A stretch of 64,000 nt of DNA from Aurantimonas sp036549475. Lineage in GTDB: Bacteria; Pseudomonadota; Alphaproteobacteria; Rhizobiales; Rhizobiaceae. Below are positions 8,042 to 16,246 of the stretch, piece by piece. How positions within the stretch are numbered: position 1 is the stretch's first letter; each line of letters begins with the position of its first letter. A program made the position numbers and the translations under genes. The notes under the pieces were generated by a model, which did not search any database, had not been told where the DNA came from, and worked only from the letters and a program-made list of their open reading frames with translations. Location: positions 29,733 through 93,732 of the forward strand of contig NZ_JAZHLI010000013.1 in the NCBI RefSeq assembly GCF_036549475.1. Reading direction: 5' to 3'.

Positions 8042-9325
8042 TCAGGCGGATCGGCGCGCGGAGATCCGGTCGAGGGCCTCGGCCAGCGTCTCGTGATCGC
8101 AGGCATAGGACAGCCGGACGAAGCGCTCGCCGCGCCGCGTGTCGAAATCGGTGCCCGGGGTGATGGCCACGTGGCAGCGCTGGAGGATGTCCGCGGCGAA
8201 TTGCGTGGCACTGGCCTCGCCCTCGGGAATAGCCGCATAGGCGTAGAAGGCGCCGTCGATGGGGGCGATGTCGCGAAAGCCGAGCTCCGGCAGGCGTCGG
8301 GCGATGAGGTCGCGGTTGTGCACGTAGCCGTCGCGCACCCGGTCGAGCTCGGCCGTCGCGTCGAAGACGGCCGTCGCGGCGACCTGGGACAGCTCGGGGG
8401 CGGATATGTAGAGGCTCTGGCCGATTCGCTCGGCCGCGCGCAGCAGGCCCGGCGGCAGGATCAGCCAGCCGATCCGCCAGCCCGTCATGCAGTAATATTT
8501 CGAAAAGGAGTTCACGATGATCGGACGGTCGGAGAATTCCAGCGCCGTCGCCTCCGCCTTGCCATAGGCGAGGCCGTGATAGATCTCGTCGGAGACGAAG
8601 CGGATGTCCTGCGCGTCGGCATATTCGACTAGCCGGCGCAGTTCGTCGCGCGGCGTCACGGTACCGGTCGGGTTGGCCGGGCTGGCGATCAGCACGCCGG
8701 CGAGACTGTGTTCTTCGTGGGCCGCGCGCAGATGGTCGGCGGTGAGGACGTAGCCGCTGCTGCGGTCGACCTCGAGCTCGACCGGCACCAGCCCGAGGGC
8801 GCGCAGGATGTTGCGATAGGCCGGATAGCCGGGCGCCGCCAGGGCGATCCGGTCGCCCGGGTCGAAGGCCGCAAGGAAGGTCAGGTTGAACCCGGCCGAC
8901 GATCCGGTGGTGATCATCACCTGCCCGGCATCAACGGTCTGGCCGTAGGCATCGGCGTAGTGGCGGGCGATGCGCTCGCGCAGTTCTTGGCGGCCGAGGG
9001 CGTCGGTATAGGCCACGCGCCCGTGGTCCAGCATGGCGCGGGCCGCGGCCCGCGCGACCTCCGGTGCCGGCGCGGCGGGTTGCCCGACGGCCAGCGACAG
9101 GACGCGGTCGCCGCGCGCGATCATCCGATTCGCCTCGGCCAGGACATCCATGGCCCGGAACGGGTCGATNGGCGCGGCGGGTTGCCCGACGGCCAGCGAC
9201 AGGACGCGGTCGCCGCGCGCGATCATCCGATTCGCCTCGGCCAGGACATCCATGGCCCGGAACGGGTCGATGTCGGACCGTTTTGATGCCATCATCGTGA
9301 GGGTTTCGGACAGGTCGGACCGCAT
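8042..9325 (-). CDS. Class I/II PLP-dependent aminotransferase (contains an assembly duplication)
   Basis: Fold-type I aminotransferase using pyridoxal phosphate; the substrate cannot be read from the sequence (aspartate/aromatic-type is likely). Motifs seen: GQPA near the N terminus, ITTGSSAGF, SPANPTG, SDEIYHGL and the PLP-binding lysine in SFSKYYCMTGWRIGW. The start is ATG at 9323-9325 with GAGG 6 nt upstream; the frame extends further to 9415 without support. As written, residues from about IDPFRAMDV to GQPAA occur twice, separated by an undetermined residue, because of a 101-bp duplication around the N at 9170. Removing one copy plus the N (102 bp, 34 codons) leaves a normal 393-aa enzyme. 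Confidence 0.9.
   Translation of the reverse strand: MRSDLSETLTMMASKRSDIDPFRAMDVLAEANRMIARGDRVLSLAVGQPAAXIDPFRAMDVLAEANRMIARGDRVLSLAVGQPAAPAPEVARAAARAMLDHGRVAYTDALGRQELRERIARHYADAYGQTVDAGQVMITTGSSAGFNLTFLAAFDPGDRIALAAPGYPAYRNILRALGLVPVELEVDRSSGYVLTADHLRAAHEEHSLAGVLIASPANPTGTVTPRDELRRLVEYADAQDIRFVSDEIYHGLAYGKAEATALEFSDRPIIVNSFSKYYCMTGWRIGWLILPPGLLRAAERIGQSLYISAPELSQVAATAVFDATAELDRVRDGYVHNRDLIARRLPELGFRDIAPIDGAFYAYAAIPEGEASATQFAADILQRCHVAITPGTDFDTRRGERFVRLSYACDHETLAEALDRISARRSA
9069..9271. repeat. Exact 101-bp direct repeat flanking a single N (likely assembly join)
   Basis: Bases 9069-9169 and 9171-9271 are identical over 101 bp and are separated only by the N at 9170. The repeat lies inside an aminotransferase coding region, where a duplicated N-terminal segment makes no structural sense. 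The simplest reading is two contig ends that overlap but were joined with a gap character. Confidence 0.93.
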
Positions 9326-9429
9326 GTTTCGCCTCGAATTCGCCGGATTGGGGTGAGGATTGCCGGACGGGGTCCGTATCGCGTCAGGATGGCGATCGGC
9401 CGTCCGGCGCAGCATCGAAGGGGACTAGC

Positions 9430-10812
9430 ATGAACATGTCGCTCGGCGCGATCTCCGCCCGCTTCACATCGATCGTTCTGGCGGCTGCCGTGGCGCTGGC
9501 ACCGGTCGGCGCCGGGGCTGCATCGAAGGACAAGGCCAGCCTGCCGATTGTGCGCGACGCCGAGATCGAGGCGCTGGTGGCCGATTATGCCCGGCCCCTC
9601 CTCAAGGCAGCGGGGCTGTCGCGCTCGGGAATCGAGATCGTGCTGGTCAATTCCGACGCCTTAAACGCCTTCGTCGCGGGCCGCCGAATCTACATCAATA
9701 CCGGCGCGATCACCGCGACGCAGACCCCCAACCAGCTCATCGGCATTCTGGCCCACGAGATCGGCCATCTGGCCGGTGGCCACCAGCAGCGGCTGCGCCA
9801 GCAGATCGAGCGCGCCCAGGCCATCGCGGTCGTCGCCGGGCTGCTGGGTGCCGGTGTGGCCGCAGCCGGCGCCGCGGCGGGTGCCGGCGGTGCGGTCAAT
9901 GCCGGCGCCGGCCTTTTGGCGGGTGGCAGCGGCGTCGCCCAGCGCAGTCTCCTGAGCTATCAGCGCGGCGAGGAAACGACCGCCGACCGCTCTGCCCTCA
10001 CCTATCTCGACGCCACCGGCCAGTCCGGCCGCGGCCTCGTGGAAACCTTCCAGATCCTCGATCGCAGCAATCTCTTCGGTGGCCGCGGCGGCGGCAGCTA
10101 CACCTCCTCGCACCCCATGCCGCGCGAGCGCATCGCCGCGCTGCAGCGCCTGGCACAGGAAAGCCGGAATTACGGCCGCTCCGATTCGGCGGAATTGGCC
10201 ACCCGTCACGATCTCGCCCGGGCCAAGATCGTCGCCTACAATGACGGGGCCGGCGCGGTGCGTCGCCTGTTCGCCCGCGACCCGCGCAGCCTTGCCGCCT
10301 ACTACGGCGACGCCATAGCGACCCATCTCGCCGGCTCGGCCTCCGCTGCCCTGACGAAGACCGACGCGCTGATCGCCGCCCAGCCGAAGAACCCGTGGTT
10401 CCAGGAATTGCGCGGCGACATCCTCGTCGATGCCGGGCGCCCGCAGGAAGCGGCCGCGGCCTATTCCAGGGCCGCCAAGCTCGATACGTCCGGCTCGGGT
10501 ATCCTGAAGGCCGAGATCGGCCAGGCGCTGGTCACCGGCGGCGACCCGGCGAAGATGCAGGAGGCGATTCGGCTGATCCGCGACGGGCTCAGCTCCGATC
10601 CGAACAATTCGCTGGCCTATCGTTTCCTCGCCATGGCCTATGGGCGGATCGGCGAGGTCGGGCGCGCCGAGCTTGCCACGGCCGAAGGCTACTGGCATGG
10701 CGGTGCCTTCCGGCAGGCCAAGATCTTCGCCATTCGCGCGCAGCAGAAGCTGAAGCCCGGCTCGCCGTCCTGGATGGCCGCGCAGGACATCATCCAGACG
10801 GACATCCGCTGA
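9430..10812 (+). CDS. Periplasmic M48 zinc metalloprotease with C-terminal TPR region (BepA-like)
   Basis: A 460-aa secreted protease. The signal peptide (about 1-31) ends in AGAA. The gluzincin motif HEIGH is at 109-113, and the third zinc ligand is probably Glu182 in the ETTAD segment. A Gly/Ala-rich hydrophobic stretch (about 130-165) lies between them. Residues of about 250-450 look like TPR repeats, as in BepA (YfgC), which degrades or assists misassembled outer-membrane proteins such as LptD. That role is inferred from architecture. Start is ATG with an AAGGGGA site upstream. It is followed after 34 bp by a DsbA-like gene, so a joint envelope quality-control role is plausible. Confidence 0.9.
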   Translation: MNMSLGAISARFTSIVLAAAVALAPVGAGAASKDKASLPIVRDAEIEALVADYARPLLKAAGLSRSGIEIVLVNSDALNAFVAGRRIYINTGAITATQTPNQLIGILAHEIGHLAGGHQQRLRQQIERAQAIAVVAGLLGAGVAAAGAAAGAGGAVNAGAGLLAGGSGVAQRSLLSYQRGEETTADRSALTYLDATGQSGRGLVETFQILDRSNLFGGRGGGSYTSSHPMPRERIAALQRLAQESRNYGRSDSAELATRHDLARAKIVAYNDGAGAVRRLFARDPRSLAAYYGDAIATHLAGSASAALTKTDALIAAQPKNPWFQELRGDILVDAGRPQEAAAAYSRAAKLDTSGSGILKAEIGQALVTGGDPAKMQEAIRLIRDGLSSDPNNSLAYRFLAMAYGRIGEVGRAELATAEGYWHGGAFRQAKIFAIRAQQKLKPGSPSWMAAQDIIQTDIR

Positions 10813-10846
10813 TCGCGCTCCGTATCCAACCGAACAGAAGGACGCT

Positions 10847-11647
10847 TTGCCCGTGCTCTCCATCCGACGCCTGACCGCCGTGACAGCCCTCGCCTGCTCC
10901 CTCCCGCTGATGGTAGGCGGCGCTGCCGCGCAGGACGTCACCCCCGCCCCGGCGCAGACGTCCTTCGACGCGACGCAGACCGACGCCATCGAGACGATCG
11001 TGCGATCCTATCTGATCGAGCATCCCGAAGTGCTTCTCGAGGCACTGGACGCGCTCGAGGCCAAGCGGGAGTCCGCCCAGGCTGCGGCCCAGAAGGCCGC
11101 CATCGCCGATGCCGGCCCGGCACTGTTCGAATCACCCGAAGGAACGGTGCTCGGCAATCCCGAGGGGGACATCACCGTAGTCGAGTTCTTCGACTACAAT
11201 TGCGGCTACTGCAAACAGGCGATGCAGGACATGGACGCGCTCATCGCGTCCGATCCCAACATCCGCTTCGTCCTGAAGGAAATCCCGGTCCTCGGTCCCC
11301 AGTCGCACGAGGCGGCACGGGTATCACTCGCCTTCCGCGAGATCGCCCCGACGCGCTACGGCGAGTTTCACCGGCAGTTGCTCGGCTCGCGCGGGACCGC
11401 CGATGAAGCCAGCGCCATCGCGCTGGCGAAGGATCTCGGCGTCGATGAGGCCGCGTTGCGCGAGGCCATGACGTCGGACGCGGTCGCCGACGCCCTGCAG
11501 GAATCGAACGACCTCGCCACCGGCCTCGGCATCAACGGGACGCCGTCCTACGTCATCTCCCGGGAACTGGTGCCGGGCGCGGTCGGCCTCGACAACCTGA
11601 CGGCGAGCATCGCCAATGTGCGCGAATGCGGCAGCATTGCCTGTTGA
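10847..11647 (+). CDS. DsbA family periplasmic thiol-disulfide oxidoreductase
   Basis: A 266-aa secreted thioredoxin-fold protein. The N-terminal signal (about 1-28) ends in GAAAQ. A helical N-terminal extension (about 40-90) precedes the thioredoxin domain, as in the ScsC/BdbD-like group. The active site is CGYC (Cys119, Cys122) in EFFDYNCGYCKQ, and the cis-proline loop is GTPSYVI. The likely role is oxidation or isomerisation of disulfides in exported proteins. The start is TTG at 10847 with AGAAGGA 4 nt upstream; GTG at 10853 is an equally spaced alternative, and no ATG is available. It lies 34 bp behind the M48 protease gene. Confidence 0.9.
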   Translation: MPVLSIRRLTAVTALACSLPLMVGGAAAQDVTPAPAQTSFDATQTDAIETIVRSYLIEHPEVLLEALDALEAKRESAQAAAQKAAIADAGPALFESPEGTVLGNPEGDITVVEFFDYNCGYCKQAMQDMDALIASDPNIRFVLKEIPVLGPQSHEAARVSLAFREIAPTRYGEFHRQLLGSRGTADEASAIALAKDLGVDEAALREAMTSDAVADALQESNDLATGLGINGTPSYVISRELVPGAVGLDNLTASIANVRECGSIAC

Positions 11648-11765
11648 CGAGCAGCTGACGGAACGAAACGCGGCCTGTGGCGCTTTCCCCGCGCCTGCGA
11701 TGCCTCTATAGGGGGCTGTGAGCCGCGCCAGGCGTGTGCGATTGTCAAAAAATGACCGAGGGTCG

Positions 11766-12200
11766 ATGACCTCGACGATCTACTTCCTCAACGGACCCAA
11801 TCTCAACACGCTCGGCACCCGCGAGCCGGAGATCTACGGCACGACGACGCTCGCCGACATCGAAGGCCGGTGCCGCGAAGTCGCGGCAGCGGCCGGGTTC
11901 GAGATCGCGTTCCGGCAGTCCAACCACGAAGGCGAACTGGTCGACTGGATCCACGAGGCGCGGGAACGCGCCGTGGCCATCGTCATCAACGCCGCGGCCT
12001 ATACCCATACGTCCCTCGCCCTCCACGACGCTCTCCGGGTCTTCGGAAAGCCTGTCGTCGAGGTGCATCTGTCCAACATTCACGCGCGCGAGGAGATCAG
12101 GCACAAGAGCCTGATCGCGCCGGTCGCCGTCGGTATGATCGCCGGCTTCGGACCGGTGGGGTACGAACTCGCCATTGCGGCCCTCAAGGCGCGCCTGTGA
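11766..12200 (+). CDS. aroQ: Type II 3-dehydroquinate dehydratase
   Basis: Third step of the shikimate pathway: dehydration of 3-dehydroquinate to 3-dehydroshikimate. The 144-aa length is typical of the dodecameric type II enzyme. Motifs: LNGPNLN near the N terminus with the lid residues TREPEIYG (Arg and Tyr of the active site), RQSNHEGELVDWIH, NAAAYTHTS and VEVHLSNIHAREEIRHKS. The ATG at 11766 is chosen from family alignment; the GAGGG site is unusually close (3 nt). A TATAGG box at 11707-11712 lies upstream but its -35 is poor. accB starts 32 bp downstream, so aroQ probably leads an aroQ-accB-accC-aat transcription unit. Confidence 0.95.
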   Translation: MTSTIYFLNGPNLNTLGTREPEIYGTTTLADIEGRCREVAAAAGFEIAFRQSNHEGELVDWIHEARERAVAIVINAAAYTHTSLALHDALRVFGKPVVEVHLSNIHAREEIRHKSLIAPVAVGMIAGFGPVGYELAIAALKARL

Positions 12201-12232
12201 TAGCATCGAGTCGAGAAGACCGAAGGAATTGC

Positions 12233-12712
12233 ATGTCGAAAGAAGACCACTCTGTCGACCCGTCATTCGTGCGCGAGATGGCGAGCATCCTGAAGGACAC
12301 CGATCTGACCGAGATCGAGGTCGAGCACGGTGAGATGCGGGTTCGCGTTTCCCGCCAGAAGGACTACGGCGGCTACGGGCAGCCGATGCACTACCCCGCG
12401 CCGTCAGGCCCGGCCCCGTCTGCGCCCGCCCCGCATCACGAGCAGCCTGCGGCACCGGCAGTCGCCTCCGGACCGGAGAAGGGCACCGTCCCCTCGCCCA
12501 TGGTCGGCACCGTCTACCTGTCCTCGGCGCCGGGCGCGAGGTCCTTCGTGGAAGTCGGCCAGAAGGTCGCCGAGGGCGAGACGCTCCTGATCATCGAAGC
12601 GATGAAGACGATGAACCAGATTCCCGCGCCGCGCGCCGGCACGGTCACCAAGATCCTGGTCGAGAATGCGCAGCCTGTGGAATACGGCGAACCTCTCGTC
12701 GTGATCGCGTAA
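12233..12712 (+). CDS. accB: Biotin carboxyl carrier protein of acetyl-CoA carboxylase
   Basis: Carries the biotin that shuttles CO2 between AccC and AccAD in the first committed step of fatty acid synthesis. It has 159 aa. The N-terminal region (about 1-50) is followed by a Pro/Ala-rich flexible linker (about 55-85) and the biotinyl domain, with the target Lys125 in EAMKTMN. Start is ATG at 12233 with AAGGA 5 nt upstream. accC follows after 10 bp, the universal accBC pairing. Confidence 0.97.
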   Translation: MSKEDHSVDPSFVREMASILKDTDLTEIEVEHGEMRVRVSRQKDYGGYGQPMHYPAPSGPAPSAPAPHHEQPAAPAVASGPEKGTVPSPMVGTVYLSSAPGARSFVEVGQKVAEGETLLIIEAMKTMNQIPAPRAGTVTKILVENAQPVEYGEPLVVIA

Positions 12713-12722
12713 GGGGCGCGGC

Positions 12723-14072
12723 ATGGTCAAGAAGGTCCTGATCGCCAACCGCGGCGAGATCGCGCTGCGCGTCCTGCGTGCCTGCAAGGAACTCGGCATC
12801 TCCACGGTCGCTGTCCATTCGACCGCCGACAACACGGCCATGCATGTGCGCCTCGCCGACGAGAGCGTCTGCATCGGGCCGCCGCCGGCCCGCGACAGCT
12901 ATCTGAACATTCCGCAGATCGTGGCGGCCTGCGAAGTGTCGGGCGCCGATGCGGTGCATCCAGGTTACGGCTTCCTGTCCGAGAATGCCCGGTTCGCCGA
13001 TATTCTCGACGCCCACAACATCACCTTCATCGGGCCCACCGCCGAGCACATCCGGATCATGGGCGACAAGATCGAGGCCAAGCGCACTGCCAAGCGGCTC
13101 GGCATTCCGGTCGTTCCGGGCTCGCCGGGCGCGGTCACCGACGACGACGAGGCGGCCAGGATCGCCGAGGAGATCGGCTATCCTGTGCTGGTCAAGGCGT
13201 CGGCCGGCGGCGGCGGACGCGGCATGAAGGTGGCGCACACGCCGAAGGATTTGTCGAACGCCCTGTCGACGGCCCGCTCGGAAGCCGGATCGGCCTTCGG
13301 CGACGATGCCGTCTATCTGGAGAAATACCTCAAGAAGCCGCGCCATATCGAGGTGCAGGTCTTCGGCGACGGCGCCGGCAACGCCATCCACCTGGGCGAG
13401 CGCGACTGCTCGCTGCAGCGCCGCCACCAGAAGGTCTGGGAAGAGGCCAGTTCGCCGGCGCTCGACCAGGAGCAGCGTGACCGGATCGGCAGCATCTGTG
13501 CCAATGCCATCGCCAAGCTCGGCTATCGCGGCGCCGGCACGATCGAGTTCCTGTTCGAGAACGAGGAGTTCTATTTCATCGAGATGAACACCCGCCTGCA
13601 GGTGGAGCATCCGGTGACGGAAGCCATCACCGGTCTCGATCTCGTCCATGAGCAGATTCGCGTCGCCAGCGGCCAGGGCCTGTCGGTGACGCAGGCGGAC
13701 ATCCAGTTCGCCGGCCATGCCATCGAATGCCGGATCAATGCCGAGGATCCAGAGACCTTCGCGCCCTCGCCGGGGCAGATCACCCATTACCACATGCCCG
13801 GCGGGCTCGGCGTGCGCGTCGATTCTGGCGTCTATCAGGGCTATTCGATCCCGCCCTTCTACGACAGCCTGATCGGCAAGCTGATCGTGCACGGCCGCAC
13901 CCGCACCGAATGCATGATGCGGCTGCGGCGGGCTCTCGACGAGATCGTCGTCGACGGGATCAAGACGACGCTGCCGCTGTTCCGGGACCTCGTCGACAAT
14001 CCCGATATCGCCAAGGGCGACTACGACATCCATTGGCTGGAGAAGTACCTCGCGCAGCGCGCGGCGGGGTAA
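12723..14072 (+). CDS. accC: Biotin carboxylase subunit of acetyl-CoA carboxylase
   Basis: ATP-grasp enzyme that carboxylates the biotin on AccB using bicarbonate. It has 449 aa, the same size as E. coli AccC. It begins KKVLIANRGEIALR. The glycine-rich ATP lid is KASAGGGGRGM, followed by the ATP-grasp EKYLKKPRHIEVQV region, the catalytic HLGERDCSLQRRHQK segment and MNTRLQVEHPVTE. All diagnostic motifs are intact. It is in an operon with accB upstream and aat 4 bp downstream. Confidence 0.97.
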   Translation: MVKKVLIANRGEIALRVLRACKELGISTVAVHSTADNTAMHVRLADESVCIGPPPARDSYLNIPQIVAACEVSGADAVHPGYGFLSENARFADILDAHNITFIGPTAEHIRIMGDKIEAKRTAKRLGIPVVPGSPGAVTDDDEAARIAEEIGYPVLVKASAGGGGRGMKVAHTPKDLSNALSTARSEAGSAFGDDAVYLEKYLKKPRHIEVQVFGDGAGNAIHLGERDCSLQRRHQKVWEEASSPALDQEQRDRIGSICANAIAKLGYRGAGTIEFLFENEEFYFIEMNTRLQVEHPVTEAITGLDLVHEQIRVASGQGLSVTQADIQFAGHAIECRINAEDPETFAPSPGQITHYHMPGGLGVRVDSGVYQGYSIPPFYDSLIGKLIVHGRTRTECMMRLRRALDEIVVDGIKTTLPLFRDLVDNPDIAKGDYDIHWLEKYLAQRAAG

Positions 14073-14076
14073 GACC

Positions 14077-14745
14077 ATGGCACGGCGTGGTGGCCAGCGT
14101 TTCGAGATCACCCCGTCCATCCTGCTGAAGGCCTATGCCTGCGGCATCTTTCCCATGGCGGAAAAGGCGGACGATCCGGGCATCTTCTGGATCGATCCGA
14201 CCGAACGCGGCATCCTGCCGCTCGACGGCTTCCACCTGCCGCGCAGCCTGCGCAAGACCATCCGCCGCGCGCCCTTCGAGATTCGCGTCGACACCGCCTT
14301 CCCGGCGGTCGTCGACGGCTGCGCCGAGGCGGCGCCGGGGCGCATGGAGACCTGGATCAACGGCCAGATCCGGTCGCTGACCCTGGCGCTGTTTCAGGAA
14401 GGTTTCGCCCACTGCGTCGAGGCGTGGGAGGGCGAGGAGCTGGTCGGGGGCCTCTACGGCGTCTCGCTCGGGGCGGCGTTCTTCGGCGAGAGCATGTTCT
14501 CGCGGCGCACGGACGCCTCGAAGATCGCCCTCGCCTATCTGTGGGAACGGCTCAGCCGCGGCGGCTATCGCCTGCTCGACACGCAGTTCCTGACCAGCCA
14601 TCTGGAGCGATTCGGCGCGATCGAAATCGACCGGGAGACCTATCAGTCGCTGCTGGCCGATGCGGTGGCGCGGGACGCGACCTTCTATCCGGCCGGCGCC
14701 GGCACGTCCGAATCGGTCTTGCAGCTCTTCAGCCAGACGTCATAG
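14077..14745 (+). CDS. aat: Leucyl/phenylalanyl-tRNA--protein transferase
   Basis: Adds Leu or Phe from aminoacyl-tRNA to proteins with N-terminal Arg or Lys, marking them for ClpS/ClpAP degradation (N-end rule). 222 aa. Motifs: LLKAYACGIFPMAE and the IFWIDPTERGILPLD segment, then ETWIN, AYLWERL, LDTQFLTSHLERFGA. The last 61 bp overlap the convergent DUF2155 gene. It sits 4 bp after accC, a common alphaproteobacterial arrangement. Confidence 0.95.
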   Translation: MARRGGQRFEITPSILLKAYACGIFPMAEKADDPGIFWIDPTERGILPLDGFHLPRSLRKTIRRAPFEIRVDTAFPAVVDGCAEAAPGRMETWINGQIRSLTLALFQEGFAHCVEAWEGEELVGGLYGVSLGAAFFGESMFSRRTDASKIALAYLWERLSRGGYRLLDTQFLTSHLERFGAIEIDRETYQSLLADAVARDATFYPAGAGTSESVLQLFSQTS

Positions 14746-15089
14746 ACCGGATGCTCCACGGCGTTCAGGCCGGGAGAAGCGGCGAACATCCAGCCGGAAA
14801 AGATCTGGCGGATATCGCGCTGAAGCGTGATCTCGTCGACCTTGACGAAGGCGTCTGTCCGGGCCGCTTCGCCCTCGGCGCTGGTGTAGCAGACCTTGGG
14901 CGTCACCTGCAGGGCGCCGAACTGGACCGTCTCGTCGATATAGACGTCGAAGGTCGTGATCCGCCCGGTGATCTTGTCGAGACCGGAAAACACCGCGACC
15001 GGGTTCGCGATGCGCTGCTGGGCCGCCGCCGGCGTCAGCGCCACGCCCGTGACGGCCAGCAGGATCGACGCACATAGCCGACGGTTCAT
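14685..15089 (-). CDS. DUF2155 periplasmic protein
   Basis: A small secreted protein of the alphaproteobacterial DUF2155 family; function unknown. From the ATG at 15087-15089 it has 134 aa with a signal peptide ending in PAAAQ. The core has the family's pattern: VFSGLDKITGRITTFDVYI, VTPKVCYT, and a terminal HPVYDVWLKSC with a cysteine that could pair with the one in VCYT. An upstream in-frame extension to 15161 lacks a signal sequence and is not favoured. It overlaps aat convergently by 61 bp. The gene lies 163 bp after the NDUFA12 homologue on the same strand. Confidence 0.9.
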   Translation of the reverse strand: MNRRLCASILLAVTGVALTPAAAQQRIANPVAVFSGLDKITGRITTFDVYIDETVQFGALQVTPKVCYTSAEGEAARTDAFVKVDEITLQRDIRQIFSGWMFAASPGLNAVEHPVYDVWLKSCKTDSDVPAPAG

Positions 15090-15252
15090 GGATGCGTCCT
15101 CAACGTTCCCGGCCCGTCGGGCCGGCATATACGCGCAGTGTGTGCCGTCAGAATGCGGCAAGGGCGGGGAGATCGGCCGCTTTCCAGGCGATTGATCCGG
15201 GCGGACATGGCGTCATCGCGGCAACCGGCCGACGTCGAAGCGTGCGCCGCGG

Positions 15253-15633
15253 TTACGGCGTCCAGGCGTCGTAATCGTCGGTGACGCGCGGGCGCTCGGA
15301 CGGGCGCAGGAGCGAGCCCTGCGGCCGATAGGCCTTCGCCGTGCCGGTGTAGTTCGGCTGGTGCGGCTTCTGCCAGGCGCGCGGCGTGTACTGCTCGCCC
15401 GACGGCGGCGTGTCGACCCGGTGATGGATCCACCCGTGCCAGCCGCCGGCGATCATGGAGGCCTCGGCCGGGCCGTTGTAGATCACCCAGCGCTTGGAGC
15501 CGTCGGCGTTCTGATAATACTGATTGCCGGCCTCGTCCTCGCCGACCTTCTGGCCCTTGCGCCAAGTATAGAATCTCGTGCCGATCGTCTGGCCTTGCCA
15601 CCAGGTGAAGATCTGCAGCAGCCATTCCTTCAT
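15253..15633 (-). CDS. NADH:ubiquinone oxidoreductase 17.2 kDa subunit homologue (NDUFA12-like)
   Basis: Homologue of the accessory complex I subunit NDUFA12/B17.2, present in alphaproteobacteria and mitochondria. 126 aa. Conserved features: TIGTRFYTWRKGQKVGEDEAGN, KRWVIYNG, ASMIAGGWHGWIHHRVD, PSGEQYTPRAWQKPHQPNYTGT. No signal or membrane segment is seen; it should dock on the peripheral arm of complex I. The nuo operon is not in this window. The start ATG (15631-15633) is placed by homology. A good promoter lies 30-60 bp upstream (15664-15692). Confidence 0.95.
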   Translation of the reverse strand: MKEWLLQIFTWWQGQTIGTRFYTWRKGQKVGEDEAGNQYYQNADGSKRWVIYNGPAEASMIAGGWHGWIHHRVDTPPSGEQYTPRAWQKPHQPNYTGTAKAYRPQGSLLRPSERPRVTDDYDAWTP

Positions 15634-15663
15634 GGGAATTCCAGTCCGTGTCGATGCGGGGAC

Positions 15664-15692
15664 GTTATGCTGCCGCGGCCGCAAAATGTCCA
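15664..15692 (-). promoter_or_regulatory. Candidate promoter of the NDUFA12-like gene
   Basis: On the minus strand TGGACA (15687-15692), a 17-base spacer and CATAAC (15664-15669). The predicted start near 15657 gives a leader of about 24 nt. This separates the NDUFA12/DUF2155 pair from the upstream gat operon. Confidence 0.6.
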
Positions 15693-15739
15693 CCTCGGTA
15701 TGGCGTCGGTGCCTTGCACCCGGCAGCACCCTGCCCGGC

Positions 15740-16246
15740 TCACGCTCCGGCGAGCGGCTTCTCGTAGACGGCGGCCGGGATGCCCGAATCGGCAGACCCG
15801 CAATTGGCCGTCGATCCGGTCTTGGCGAAGCCGTGGGCGCGGTAGAACGCCACCGCCACGTCGTTCGCCTCTTCCACTTCGAGCCGCATGATGCGCGCCG
15901 TCGGGAAGCAGCCGGCGATCTCGGCGAGAAGGTCGCGGCCGATGCCCTGGCGCTGGCAGTCCGGCCGGACATAGAGCTGGTGCAGGACGACCAGCTTGCC
16001 GTCGCCGGCGGTCGAGGCGGCATAGGCCATGCCGCCGATCCGGGTCCCGTCGTCGGCGACGAGGAACTCCGAGTTCAGCCGCGCAATTCGCGGACGCAAC
16101 GCCTCCACCGAATGCCAGGAGCGGGTGATCTCGCTCACCCGCCCGGCCCCGTAGATGCCGTCATAGGTGTCGTGCCAGGTCTCGCCGAGCAGACCGCTGA
16201 TCGCCTCCAGATCCTGCACGCCGGCGGTGCGAACGAAGAAGATCAT
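15740..16246 (-). CDS. GNAT family N-acetyltransferase downstream of gatB
   Basis: A 168-aa acyl-CoA-dependent acyltransferase of the GNAT fold. The acetyl-CoA binding motif A appears as LYVRPDCQRQGIGRDLL, followed by a beta strand rich in RLEVEEAN and the AFYRAHGF motif near the C terminus. The substrate is not evident. Its ATG overlaps the gatB stop by four bases (ATGA), so it is translationally coupled to the amidotransferase operon. A second, unrelated GNAT gene lies between gatC and gatA. Confidence 0.85.
   Translation of the reverse strand: MIFFVRTAGVQDLEAISGLLGETWHDTYDGIYGAGRVSEITRSWHSVEALRPRIARLNSEFLVADDGTRIGGMAYAASTAGDGKLVVLHQLYVRPDCQRQGIGRDLLAEIAGCFPTARIMRLEVEEANDVAVAFYRAHGFAKTGSTANCGSADSGIPAAVYEKPLAGA

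Noticed and set aside
9069..9271. A genuine tandem repeat or duplicated N-terminal helix in the aminotransferase
   Set aside because: Exact identity plus an N at the junction fits an assembly artefact far better than biology.
11718..11765. Leaderless GTG start for aroQ at 11718
   Set aside because: A TATAGG box sits just upstream, but the -35 is poor and AroQ proteins align from the ATG at 11766.
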